In this document: positions 43,875 through 54,635 of the stretch, one piece after another
How positions within the stretch are numbered: the first letter of the stretch is position 1
Layout: each line of letters begins with the position of its first letter
Source: Vandiemenella viatica
Taxonomy: Eukaryota; Arthropoda; Insecta; Orthoptera; Morabidae
DNA length: 64,000 bases
Reading direction: 5' to 3'
Assembly: GCA_031002005.1 (NCBI GenBank)
Contig: CM061918.1
Coordinates: 59,029,478 to 59,093,477 of the forward strand
Notes under the pieces: generated by a model
Databases searched by the model: none
Seen by the model: only the letters and a program-made list of their open reading frames with translations
Told to the model about the DNA's origin: nothing
Made by a program: the position numbers and the translations under genes

Positions 43875-45058
43875 AGTCAATTATTATCCGCAATTTAGTT
43901 ATATTGTTGTTTATGTTGTAGTACTGTGGTGTTGCGTAGCTGACCGATGCCTGGTTTATTTGTTGTTATGTCTGTGCAGGCTTGATGCTGCTAGCTTAGT
44001 TCCATTATCGCTGGCCTGCCGTTGACCATGGCTGCTCCGTTTGCACCAAAGAAGAGCAACGTTCTATGATCCGTTTTTTGGGGTCGGAAGGTGTATCAGG
44101 GGCCGAAATTCATCGAAGACTTTCGGTACAGTACGGGAACAGTGTGTTGCCGCAACGTAATGTCTACCTATGGATTGAAAAAAAAAAAAAATCGCCGCCA
44201 AGTGTTACGCACAACGAAGGAGCCCCGGACGACCGTTTACCGCCACAAATGAGGAAAACATTGAGCGTGCACGTGACACGGTTCAGACGAGTAACTATTG
44301 CTGAAGTGGCACATCGCATGCGAATTAGTCGTGGTTATGCTTACGAAATCATCCACAACAGACTGGAGTTTCATAAAGTCTGTGCAAGATGGGTCCCATA
44401 ACAACTCACACAGTTGCACAAACAAACGCGCTTGGATATCTGCCAAGACCATTTGGATCGCTATAGTAACGAACGTGACATCTTGTTAGACATGATTATG
44501 AGCCAGAGACTAAACGGCAGAGTATGGAATGGAAACATCCAAATTCGCACTGAAAGAAAAAATTCAAACTCCAACCATCCGCAGGAAAACTGATGCTTAC
44601 AATTTTTTGGGTCTCAAAAAGCCCAGAACTGGAACGTTATCAGGAAAGAGACACAACAATAAACAATGAGCGTTACAGTGAGAAGCCTGCTGTCAAGCTG
44701 AAGCCTGCAATTCGAAGGAAACGCAGAGGGACTGCTGTCGAAAGGTGTAGTGTTATTTCCCGTCCACATACTGCTGTCCACACTGCTGAAATGCACCAGA
44801 AACTCAACTTCGCAGTACTGGCTCATCCTCCATATAGTCCTGATCTTGCCGCTTCTGACTACCACTTGTTTGTCCATTCAAAGAGGCATTAAGGGGCCGT
44901 CGATTTGCCTCGGACGAAACAGGGAATCAGGGAACTTGTGCAACGATGGACCAAGTGCGTTGAAAAGCAAGGGGACTATGTTGAAAACTGATTTACTTGT
45001 TAGTTTCCTATTTGTATTTCAATAAAAGTTATAGCTACATTGCGGATAATAATTGACT
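43875..45058 (+). mobile_element. Mariner element with near-perfect TIRs
   Basis: The left end AGTCAATTATTATCCGCAAT and the inverted right end are identical over 20 bp and similar for about 10 more. TA dinucleotides flank both (43873-43874 and 45059-45060). The interior encodes a degenerate mariner transposase: IRFLGSEGVSGAEIHRRLSV, TIAEVAHRMRISRGYAYEII, LEFHKVCARWVP, then after stops and shifts LHKQTRLDICQDHLDRY, RDTTINNERYSEK, LKPAIRRKRRG, and HPPYSPDLAASDYHLFV. The catalytic D of DETW is lost; the final SPDLAASD motif remains. 1184 bp. Confidence 0.85.
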
Positions 45059-45364
45059 TATATGCAGTATCTCATTAGTGGTGCCTGCAGTCTGTTCCTA
45101 TTTTCTGCAGGACCTGTGTCAGTGCAGAACGCCACATTCACTTGCTTTTTTATTCGAGTTTATGGTTAACGTCATGTGGGACAGGTGGAGAAGAGAATTT
45201 TATAGATGAATAAATTTTAGAAAATACGCTTTTGAGCTTAAAAGTGATGTTATTCGATTCGACATTCATGAAAAACTTCTTAAAAATGGCTGTCGTACAG
45301 TATTTGTACAGGCGGTGATCAACCCTTTTCCAATGGACTTTGCCGATCCAATACCTAACCGAAC
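45059..45364. other. Unrecognised sequence
   Basis: About 300 bp of AT-rich sequence with no motif. Confidence 0.4.
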
Positions 45365-45580
45365 GACGTGCTTGTGGCTTTACGCCTCGTCGACGTCGAG
45401 ATCATTATAGGGGAAAGAACTGTGACCAAAGAACGGGAGACAATTCGTCCATGGGCCTTTGAATGAACCACCTTTGCGTTCGCCTGTAGTGATTTAGGAA
45501 ACCATGGGAAAACCAAATCTGGATGGTTGGACAGCGATTCGAACCCTCTAGAGTGTGAGGCCAGCGCGTACGGAACGAAA
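45365..45580 (-). mobile_element. SINE family 1 copy (minus), diverged
   Basis: Tail ggctttacgcctcgtcgacg at 45376, body aaccaaatctggatggttgg, B-box complement cgattcgaaccc at 45535, and a head cut short at agtgtgaggccagcgcg. Confidence 0.8.
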
Positions 45581-45987
45581 CAGGAACATTATTCAGAGTT
45601 GCTAATCCAGAAAAATTAATAGAAGCAATTAGTTCTACAATTCTTGGATCGGAACCAGAAGTTATGACGATGTCGAAGGGAAGTCAGGACAACCACTTTG
45701 CTGGCTTGAGCACTTTGTTTAGATGACTAATCTGATAACTGCGTACCTGGCTGGACCTTGTTCTCTGCTCTTATGGGCAGCGCACGCAGCCTGACCTTCT
45801 GATACCCGACCCACTGACATTTGGTCCCGGCCGAAGATGCAGGACACGCTCGCATCATCCCAGCCAGGATTCTGCGTCCATGTCCAGACGCGACCGGGTG
45901 GCCATAATTTAGTTGCTATGCTGTTTCGCTGCCAGAATACGGACGAGAAGAAGTCTTTTCAAATAATATAGGACCTCACTCCGGAAA
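45581..45987. other. Unrecognised sequence
   Basis: GC-richer between 45770 and 45900. No motif or repeat is recognised. Confidence 0.4.
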
Positions 45988-46235
45988 ATACCGAGCGTGG
46001 TGGGTGAGCTGTCAACGCTCTGGCCTCACATTCGGGAGGACGCCGGTTCGAATCCCCGTTTGCGCATGCTGATTTGGGTTTTCCATGGTTTACCCAAGTC
46101 ACTCAAGGTGAATGCCGGGATACTTCCTTCAAAAAGGCCATAGCTGAATTTCTTCTAGTTCCTTTTCTCCTGTCCCATTCCGCCTCTAATGACCCTGACG
46201 TCGACGACGCGCAAAGCCATAAAAAAAACTCAGAC
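45988..46235 (+). mobile_element. SINE family 1 copy (plus)
   Basis: Full head (accgagcgtggtgggtgagc), B box ggttcgaatccccg at 46044, full body and tail (gacgtcgacgacgcgcaaag), ending in an A-rich run. It is followed head-to-tail by another plus copy. Confidence 0.88.
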
Positions 46236-46465
46236 ACCGAGCTTCTTGGATGAGTGGCAACGATCGGGTGTGGCATTCAGGATGACGCAGGTTCGAATCC
46301 ACGTCCGGCCATCTATGCAGATTTCGGTTTTCCAAGTTCAAAAAAATCACTCCATACGAATGCAAGGGTGCTTCCTTCAAAAAGGCCATGGCCGAATTTC
46401 TTCCCGTTCCTTGTCCCCAGTCCTTTCCCGTCTCTAATCACCTCGACGATAACCAGCCATAATGC
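46236..46465 (+). mobile_element. SINE family 1 copy (plus), second of a tandem pair
   Basis: Head diverged (caccgagcttcttggatgag), B box ggttcgaatccacg at 46291, body through caaaaaggccatggccgaat and a truncated tail. Direct tandem arrangement with the preceding copy. Confidence 0.8.
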
Positions 46466-46650
46466 GCGAAGCACAGAGGTAACATTCGCACAATCAACAA
46501 TCTAGATGGTTTTGCTCGAATGTCTTAATTCCTAGTCCCTAGGGGCGGGAAATCGTCGAACTGAATTAATCAATAGAAGCGACTCTACACAAGACAAACA
46601 TTATCAGCTGACTAATTTGTTACTGATGTGTTAGTGGAGACTTTCCCGGC

Positions 46651-46886
46651 GTACTAATGAAACAAAATCTTCTCGGGTGTCCAGCCGGATGGTGTTGTAG
46701 AAACACAACGTTTGGAAATCTAGCTCTGCTGTCTTCATCAGGTATCTTCTAGTTGTCGTTGGATGACAGTCAGCTTGCGACAGCTACAAGATACCTGATG
46801 AAGACAGCAGAGCTAGCTGTCGAAACGTTGTGTTTCTACAACACCATCCGGCTGGACACCCGAGAAGATTTTGTTTAATTAGTTAC
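46651..46886. repeat. 236-bp near-perfect palindrome with hammerhead-like core
   Basis: The left arm 46651-46759 is the inverse of the right arm 46777-46886 with few mismatches, leaving a loop of about 17 bp. The right arm contains ctgatgaagacagcagagct, then agctgtcgaaacg. CTGATGA and GAAA flank a perfect 6-bp helix (gacagc/gctgtc), the arrangement of a hammerhead-ribozyme core, as found in the terminal repeats of Penelope-like elements. One extra A follows CTGATGA and no cleavage triplet fits, so activity is doubtful. The left copy has lost the helix. Confidence 0.85.
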
Positions 46887-48469
46887 TGTCCAACACTACG
46901 AAAAAATGAACTGAATATTCTAAAATAACTGATGGTGTATGTAACATATCAGAACCTTCAAAAACAAATTATAGTTAGGCGGCTAGACTCGATCCGAGAA
47001 TGCACTGCAAGGACCGCCATAAGCGAGCGTGCAAGGCGTGCACCGCACACGGGCGGCATGTCCAGGGGCGCGGCAAATCGAGTGATCGACTGTCGCCGCC
47101 CCGATAGTTGCTACTCCATTGTCGATATAGGGGCGGGAAAGTTATGTGGCTGTAGTTAGATAGGGGGTGGCATAATCCGTATTGCACAATGGTGTTCATA
47201 CAGCTAGCGGCGATCCTGTGCACTGCTCAAATAATCCTTCAATAGGGTAATTAATTATTACTATTCTCTAAGCGACATTGCATCCTGTCAGTGACTCAAA
47301 TAAATACTTAATATTGTTTAATTTGATCAGTCTGAAATAAAGTGAAAGTATGCACTTAAAATTAAATTAAACAATGAATTAAAGATAACGTTGATTCCAT
47401 GTCTGATCTCATTTGAAGAGAGATAATCGGACTTCTTGGTTAAGGTGTAATAGACGATACCGGAGCAGTGTGATGAATGAACAAGAGTTTTTCTATCTAG
47501 TGATGGCAGGTGCATCCACTCTGGCTTCAGTTTTATGACGTGACGCTCTAAGTTTATATTTTTTCTGTAATATATCCAGAAATTAGTGTAAAGTACTTTT
47601 TTGATCCTTCCAAACTCATTTTTCACTGAAAAGAGACAGTGCATATTAAGGATTGCCTCTTTTTTTTCAAATATCTGGCAGCAGATGCGTTCAGACAGTT
47701 CATTTGAGATGAACAGGCCCTAACCCTACGGCCAACACCGCAAACCACTAACAATTTTTTTTTGTTGTTTTTTGTTTTTTTTGTTTTGAGAAACGACAGT
47801 CAGGAAGATGTTAAGTGCGGTATGTGTATAAGACCGGACAGTTAAGTTACAATGAGATCGGGATGTGAAGAAAATGATTTTAAGATCTAAATCATCAAAT
47901 TTTTATTTCTGACTTGTAAGGGCTGGAGACTTTTAATATGTACAGACGGTTCGATAATTTATGTCTGAACAGTAGCCACACACTAGTGTTAATACAATGC
48001 GCCCAATGTGTAGAGTTTGTTGAGATGTGGGACAAACAAGTTGTGTTCGCCCTATCATGCCATATTTTGACACGGCGAAAGCTGGGAATATTTTATCTCC
48101 TGCAAGTGTGGCTTCGCTCTGGGAACGTTTGCAGGATTTGCGGAGAACATTAGAAAGTATTGATAAACAGGTATATCAACTGAGAGTAACACTATGTAAT
48201 AGCATCATCCTTTCTTTTTCTTTGGAACAAGTTTGAAAGGATTGCAACTGCGCTGGTGGATGACAACAAGACAATTTCACTAAAGGCTAAGTTTGAAAAA
48301 TTAGGAAAGAAAATTGGCTGCTAGGTGTTAACAAGACGAGAAAGGAATGGACTGTAGTAGATTAGTGGGAAAAAAAAATGCTGGATGGTTGAGACTTTGA
48401 AGGCGCTTATGTTCCAATCGGACCCAATCAGTAAATAGATATTCATTTAGATAGTAATTTTTTTTTTGC
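46887..48469. other. Unrecognised sequence with a T/G simple run
   Basis: A tttttttttgttgttttttg-type run lies at 47753-47788. Several short frames (up to 105 codons) have no motif. No inverted repeat ends were noticed. Confidence 0.4.
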
Positions 48470-48546
48470 TTCTGGCTTTACGCCTGGTCGATATCGTTGT
48501 CATTAGAGACGAGAAAAGAGTGGGGGCGAGGAACTGCAAGGAATCT
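48470..48546 (-). mobile_element. SINE family 1 tail fragment (minus)
   Basis: ggctttacgcctggtcgata to caaggaatc matches the SINE1 3' end only. The copy stops before the body and is followed by a T-rich run (48549-48602). Confidence 0.7.
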
Positions 48547-48575
48547 TGTTTCCTTTTTTTTATTTATTTATTTAA

Positions 48576-48599
<24 letters not shown>

Positions 48600-48606
<7 letters not shown>

Positions 48607-48828
48607 ACGGTTTTACGCCTCGTCGACGGTTAAGGTCATTAGAGGTGGGATGAGACGGGGAACAAGTAACGGAAAGGAATTCGGCCATGGCCTTTTTGAA
48701 GGACGCATTCCGGCATTCGCCTGGAGTGATTTGGGGAAAACCCAAATCTGGATGCCCGGACGGGGATTCGAACCCGTCCTCCCGAATGCGAGGCCAGAAC
48801 GCTAACCGTTCATCCACAACGATCGGTT
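48600..48828 (-). mobile_element. SINE family 1 copy (minus)
   Basis: Tail ggttttacgcctcgtcgacg, body aatctggatgcccggacgg and B-box complement ggattcgaacccg (48763), with the head ending acgatcggt. A T54-type run precedes it, equivalent to its A-tail. Confidence 0.87.
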
Positions 48829-48967
48829 TGAAGGAATCACTCCGATATTTGCGAGTGATTTGGGGAACCCATTGAAAACCCAAATCTAGATGGCCACACA
48901 ATGACTCGAGCCCACGTCCTCCCGAATGCGAGGCCAGAGCGTTTCCGCTTACCCACCACGCTCGGTT
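48829..48967 (-). mobile_element. SINE family 1 partial copy (minus), abutting
   Basis: Body and head only (tgatttggggaacccattga, gaatgcgaggccagagcgtt, ccaccacgctcggt). It abuts the previous copy, so the two heads and bodies lie in direct tandem. Confidence 0.8.
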
Positions 48968-49329
48968 GTAAGATGGTAAAGAAATAGCATTGGATTCGGA
49001 AAAATAACCTGCAAAAATGTTATGGAATTAGAGGTGATTTTGGCTCACGGTGTACCCTCGGTGTCTGGACTCAAACCCGGCTCCCTCTGAGAGCCTCTGT
49101 AATGCCAGGGACAGCCCTGAGACACGTGAGAGTCCACGTGACAGAGCTGTACAACAGGATACCTGTCTCCTGTCAAGGCCGACAGCAATCGTAAACCCAA
49201 TCTCGTACACTGGTGAATAATTATACTTCAACAGGCCGTAACACTGCCGTTTGTTTAACCACTTGCTGATGCGGTGACATGCCCGTTAAAACCGCAGAAT
49301 GTCATGACGACGCAGTAAGAAACAATTTT

Positions 49330-49567
49330 TTTTACTTATGGCTTTACGCTTCATCGACGTCTACTTCATTAGAGGCGGAATAGTACTCGGGACAAGAAAC
49401 GGGAAGGAATTCGGCCATTCGGCCATGGCCCTTTTGATGGAACCATCCCGGCATTCTCCTGGAACTATTTGCGGAAAACCCAAATCTGGATGCCCGGATG
49501 GGGATTCGAACCGGCGTCCTCCTGAATGCGAGGCCAGAGCGTTAACCGTTCACCCACCACGCTCCGT
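49330..49567 (-). mobile_element. SINE family 1 copy (minus)
   Basis: Tail ttatggctttacgcttcatc, body aaacccaaatctggatgccc, B-box complement ggattcgaaccgg (49501), head ending cacccaccacgctc. A short duplication (ggccattcggccatggcc) lies in the body. Confidence 0.87.
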
Positions 49568-50025
49568 AGTTGGAAACAAGATCGCTAAGTTTCCTCCATC
49601 TCCAAAGACCCGATGATTAAAAAATTGGAAGTCACTTGGCACTGCCGATAGAAGTGAAAACATAAAAGTATGAATATGATACGCCCTAAACGTCATACTT
49701 ATAGCTACAGATATACTAAATAATAATAATTCCTTGTGGACGTAATGACAGGATGACAGGCTTTCTATTGGCTGCGCTGTATTCTGGATCGAGGAGGTAC
49801 ACAGGACCAGATATTAGCACAGGCCCCAGCGTAACAGCAGTCCTGACTACGGATTTTATCCATCAAGGTGAATGCCGAGACGATCCCCTATCTCCATCTC
49901 ATAAAATAAACTTTTCACAAACAAAAAATACACTTATCATACACAGAACATAGTTAGAAGTTTCACTGACAGATGATAATGCTTCACTTCCCTCATTACT
50001 ACTTAGTCCTGGTAGCTGGTATAAA
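49568..50025. other. Unrecognised sequence
   Basis: About 450 bp without recognised features. Confidence 0.4.
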
Positions 50026-50270
50026 CCGAGCGTGGTGGGTGAGCGGTTAGCGTTGTGGCTTCGCATTCAGGAGGACGGCGGTTCGAATCCAGGTCCGGGC
50101 ATCCACATTTGGGTTTTCCATGGTTTCCCTAAATTACTCCAGGCTAACGACGGAGTGCTTCCTTCACAAGGCCATTGCCAAATTCCTTCCCGTTCCTTGT
50201 CCCCAGTCCCATAACGCCTCTAATGACCTCGACGTCGACGATGCGTAAAGCCCTAAGTAAAAAAAAAAAC
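50026..50270 (+). mobile_element. SINE family 1 copy (plus)
   Basis: Head accgagcgtggtgggtgagc at 50027, B box ggttcgaatccaggtcc at 50080, body tttgggttttccatggtttc, tail gacctcgacgtcgacgatgc, then an A-run of about 10. Confidence 0.88.
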
Positions 50271-50639
50271 TAGATTTAAAATGCTTGGCATCAACAAGAG
50301 CATATGGTCGTAAAACCATTGTTCCAAATTTAAACATGCCAACGACGAGTAAAATTCATCAAAGAAGCCGATCTCAAAATTGTGGGAGAAGGCAGTGAAG
50401 GAGAAGGCTATTATAACTGCACAAATGTAAATAAGAATCATATCATTCTTAAAAAAAAGTGGCAATGACACAAATAAGATGATGAAGATAAAAGTAAAAT
50501 TACCTTAAAAGTGACGACCTACAGATGCAGTGAATGCTTGTACGTAGTTTGTTGCTGTAAGGTTGGTAGCGCAGGTTGGTCTTGTTTCTTGATGAGCTCT
50601 CTTAGTTGGGCGATGAAACTACCTTGGTCGCTGACCGAT

Positions 50640-50880
50640 GCCCGCTCCCGGCTACATGAATTTTTCATAAGGCGGTGGTGATGTTAACTTGCAGTCCCGT
50701 GTCCCCCCCACAGACCTTGGGACGGCGTCTAAGTTCTGCGGGCGAATTTTAACCTCTATCGACTCCAGACCGGTTCTGTGTTTGAGGTCAAACTCCTTCA
50801 GTACGCGGTCACTGTGCATTCGCTTTCCTAACCTGTACCACATCACACCAATAATACGTCCCGTAAAATCGGAAAAGATA
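50640..50880 (-). other. Unclassified 64-codon reading frame
   Basis: The minus strand at 50846-50652 encodes RLGKRMHSDRVLKEFDLKHR, then GLESIEVKIRPQNLDAVPRS. The balanced composition suggests once-coding sequence. I recognise no domain, and the flanks give no clear exon framework. It could be a LINE fragment or a lone exon. Confidence 0.25.
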
Positions 50881-50999
50881 TGGTAGAAGAAGCAATGGAA
50901 CTGTCTTAACTATAGATACATATATATAAAACCGATGTTAATACTGTCAAAAACATGATATTAAAATTTTGAGTTTTCGAGTGTCAAATACTTGTCTCG

Positions 51000-51660
51000 G
51001 ACTAAAACCGAAAGAAGTGATTACGAAGGTAAAGCTTTACAGAACTCTGGAAGAACGACACTCCAAGCGTTTGAAATGTAGTCTTATAAAAGATTATAAA
51101 AAAAATTAAGTGGAGGGTTTTAGTACCAAATAGACAAGTTCTAAGAATAATGGGTAAAAAAAAAAAAAAGAATTACTGGTAAAATATCACAGAAATAAGA
51201 CAAAGGGTGGTAGATAACATTGTCTTAAACAGCAACGGAAGAAAAATTGGCCACAATTGCAGCAATCATCTAGATTTGTTTTCTAAAAATTACTACAGAA
51301 CGAAATCCTGACTGACATCATTAAAGAGCTGGATTCAGAGTCATTGGTGGACAGGAGGTGGGTGATCAGAGTGTTGGAGACTAGGCATATATTGGTTATG
51401 AGGCCGAAGAGTTAGGGTTCTTATATGGAAATGAAGAGATGATTATAACCATACTTGATTTCATTAATAAGAGAGGAGGAAATTTTCTTTTCTACGAAGG
51501 GAATTCAGCGACAATCTTAAATTCCTGATGCAAATGCTGGACGATATACCTGAAACAGTGAAACAATTTGAGATAAAAATTCATGAAATGCGATAGTAGA
51601 TGAATGGGGACATTGCCATTGCGAGTGAACGCCGTCACATTTAAATTAACTAACTAAAAT
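51000..51660 (+). mobile_element. CR1/L2-like LINE relic with 3' UTR
   Basis: Degenerate plus-strand sequence with gacatcattaaagagctgga, then tcattggtggacaggaggtg (DIIKELD.ESLVDRR), cttgatttcattaataagag and a 3' UTR phrase tgaatggggacattgccatt, then gtcacatttaaattaa. The blocks and 3' UTR match 190-640 in order, so this is the same family, 5'-truncated and stop-ridden. Confidence 0.65.
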
Positions 51661-51669
51661 TCCGTCATT

Positions 51670-51780
51670 TCCTTGGATCAATTTTGGGAAATTTATGGAA
51701 AATCGAAATCTTTATGGCTGATCAGGGGATCGAACTCAGATGACAGGTCGGAAGCTTACCGCCTATCCACATGGGTCGTT
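51670..51780 (-). mobile_element. Possible diverged SINE family 1 fragment (minus)
   Basis: atggaaaatcgaaatcttta, then ggggatcgaactcagatga and cgcctatccac resemble the body, B-box complement and head of SINE1 in the right order, with heavy divergence. Confidence 0.4.
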
Positions 51781-52071
51781 ACCGCTGCGTGGAGAGGAGA
51801 GAGAGAGATGTTGGTATCTGTGATCCCAGCCGTCCAGTACTGACTTGGTGCTTTCAGAGACGTTGAGTTTGTCTATCTGTACTATTATAAAACGGCAAGC
51901 GGGCTGCGGCTGTTTATCCCTTTGTCCAGAAATCATGCCAAAACTACACATTCAATTTGGATGGGGATTTCACAGATTGGAAGATGATGGTCTAGGTTAG
52001 AATCTACGATATACCTGATGACTCTACGGAGAGAGAAATGATGGATCGTTCGTACAGAGAACAAACCAGTG

Positions 52072-52190
52072 CCACAGATCATACTGTGTCTCAGATGTAC
52101 ACTCTTTTACAAGGTACCCACCAATGATCACACTGCATCCCACATGAATACTCCTGTACAAGGTACCCATCAAAGATCACGTTACAACTT
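52072..52190. repeat. Short tandem duplication, about 45-bp unit
   Basis: tacaaggtacccaccaatga and tacaaggtacccatcaaaga, about 45 bp apart, with related atcac-t-catcccacatga sequence between. About 2.5 units. Confidence 0.6.
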
Positions 52191-52194
52191 ATTT

Positions 52195-52442
52195 TTTTTA
52201 TTTACTGCTTAACGTCTCTTAACAGCGAGGTCTTTAGAGACGGGAAAGGATCCGGGGGGGGGGGGGCAAGGAAAGGAGAAGGAATTCGGCCATGGCCTTT
52301 TGAAGGAAGCATCCCGGAATTCGCCTGGAGTGATATGGGAAACCATGGAAAACCCAAATCTTGATGCACGGACGGGGATTCGAACCGGCGTCCTCCCGAA
52401 TGCGATGCCAGAACGCTAACCGTTACACCACCACGCTCGGTC
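52195..52442 (-). mobile_element. SINE family 1 copy (minus), variant tail
   Basis: Tail ctgcttaacgtctcttaaca, then gcgaggtctttagagacggg; a G-run; body ggaaaacccaaatcttgatg; B-box complement ggattcgaaccgg (52377); head ending caccaccacgctcggt. Confidence 0.88.
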
Positions 52443-53090
52443 GTTACAACTTCAACACCCTTTGGATTGTGTTACTGTTGATTTTTTACTTCGTAACACT
52501 GGTTATTTATTTCTTCAGTTTTTTTTATTAATAGCGTAACCGAGAGCCCATAAAACGTTATTAAAACCATTACATTTCAATATTAACACTCCTGTCGTAT
52601 TTAATTTACAGTAAAGATTGCAAATATTGTACACTGCAAATATTTTTACTTCGCAAGTAGAAGCAAAATGGACTCAAAGCTCCGTACGAGCGATGCTGTT
52701 GGTGAATGCTAGTATGTGAACGCAGCAATATGCCTCAAAGTCTCTTTTTGGTTGACCCGATGACCTCGACCCGGATATGGCGGCTAGGTGCAGTATTACT
52801 GCCGACTATTTCGTAAGTAACATCTCTACGGTACTTGAAGTACAGGTGTCGAAGTACGGTATTAAGTGTGGCCTTGACCAGAAGTGGCGACCGCAGAAAC
52901 GTTGACTGCGCAATGCTCAAGCGTCTGCGGTGAAGCCGCTCGTCAACAGATGTTCCGCTAACTCTGTAAATGGCCAACCGTTGTTCAACCACTAACTTCG
53001 ATCATACACCCATACAACACACAAACACATCACATACCATCAAAAACACATCACACACAATCAAATACATCACATATATCGTAAACTTCG
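52443..53090. other. Unrecognised sequence
   Basis: Minus-strand frame at 52992-52735 (85 codons) without a motif. Nothing else is seen. Confidence 0.35.
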
Positions 53091-53091
53091 A

Positions 53092-53106
53092 ACGCGCGCG
53101 CGCGCG

Positions 53107-53154
<48 letters not shown>

Positions 53155-53192
53155 CACGCACATACACACAAATATATATATATATATATATC
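53092..53192. repeat. Compound (CG)n-(CA)n-(TA)n microsatellite
   Basis: A cgcgcgcg run (53092-53107), a long acacac run to about 53165 with gcac interruptions, then tatata to 53190. Alternating purine-pyrimidine throughout, and therefore a potential Z-DNA former. Confidence 0.95.
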
Positions 53193-53599
53193 GTACATAC
53201 ATCACATACGCTTCGGACAATGTTAGTTTAATTACGAGGCGGTCGAAAAACTTGGGAGTTTTCGTTATTAAATAGTGAAATTAAGTAGAAGGTTTCTTTC
53301 TAAGTATGATGAATTCTTCCGAATTTTTTTTAGGGAATACAATTGATGGCTCTGGTATTATATATTTGCGCTACAAGCAGCAGTTGTAAAATAATAAACA
53401 ACTCTCAATCCCAAAACATTGTTTAGGTATAATAATAATATCGTGTGGTCGTAATGACAGGGTGAATTCCGCCCCTATTGTATCCGTCTCAACTTACCCG
53501 GCAGTCCTACCAGGTACAGCTACATTGTTGCAATCACATAGGATATTGAGGCAGTTGCTCGGACAACGAAGACTTCCTTCCTCAGCCATATTTCTGTTT

Positions 53600-53790
53600 T
53601 TCATAATTTTTTTAAGTACATTTTCAGACATGCGGGATTCGTTAATTTGTAAATAAAGGGAACATTTGAAGAAAGAAGTGTGGAAAAAGACCAAGAGTGA
53701 AGTATGTGAAGTATATAAATGGAGAATGTTGGTTGTAATGAGATGGAGCGATGTATGCAGCCTAGGAAGATGTTGGTGTTGAAATGAAAT
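53600..53790 (+). mobile_element. LINE 3' end fragment (GHILRH family)
   Basis: aataaagggaacatttgaag, then aagtatataaatggagaatg and ggttgtaatgagatgg parallel the VEGTVEGK and EYMKQI..VGC blocks of 20.9 kb. Heavily decayed. Confidence 0.4.
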
Positions 53791-53799
53791 CGTTTGATT

Positions 53800-54389
53800 G
53801 ACCGATGAGAGAAAAATTCTGTTGCCTGCAGCTTTGGGAGAGTTAATTGATATCGGTTAAATAACAGAAAATTTTCGAAGTGAAAAGGAGTTTTGTAACG
53901 TACACCTAAAAAGCATACTTCAAGTACTTATATATATAAAAGACTTAACAGCACTGGATGTTTGTGTCAGATTTCATGGAAAATCGGTAACACATGGGAC
54001 CGATCAGATACATCAAATATGAAGGTAGTAGTTTCTTATTCAACTGTCGAACGTGAAAATATTTGCATTTCGTACTATAGCCGTTAGAAACGTAAATGAA
54101 TTCTAGAAAAACAATTAACCTTTATAAAAAAAATCGAGTTGGGCCATATTTGTACACATGGTATTAAGTATAGCACTCGAGTGTGTGTTTGTTTTAGAAA
54201 CGTCTCCAACAGGCACATATTTTACCCGATGTGATCACTGGAATATCTTTGTACTTGGCACGAATCGCTATATCCAGTGATGCCAAACGCATAAATTTTC
54301 ACTTGCGTATTTTTGCTATATGGCGTAGTATTGTGAAACTGCAAGAAACTTTTCCTCCATTCTCAACAAGTTAATATTATCATCAGTTT
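53800..54389. other. Unrecognised AT-rich sequence
   Basis: No motif, repeat end or tRNA-like box found. Confidence 0.4.
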
Positions 54390-54635
54390 TTTTTTATTAT
54401 TGCTTAACGTCTCTTAACAGCGAGGTGTTTAGAGACGAGAAAGTAAGGGGGGGGGGGCAAGGAATGGGAAGGAATTTGGCCTTGGTATTTTGAAGGAAGC
54501 ATCCCGGCATTTGCCTGGAGTGATTTGGGAAACCATGGAAAACCCAAATCTGGATGCCCGGACGGGGATTCGAACCACCGTCCTCCCGAATGCGAGGCCA
54601 TGAACGCTAACCGTTACACCGCCACTCTCGGTATC
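54390..54635 (-). mobile_element. SINE family 1 copy (minus), variant tail
   Basis: Tail ttgcttaacgtctcttaaca, then gcgaggtgtttagagacgag; G-run; body aaacccaaatctggatgccc; B-box complement ggattcgaacca (54567); head to ccgccactctcggt. Confidence 0.88.

Noticed and set aside
46788..46850. Functional hammerhead ribozyme
   Set aside because: The core has an extra A, no cleavage triplet fits after helix III, and no helix I can be formed with the flanks. Reported only as hammerhead-like.
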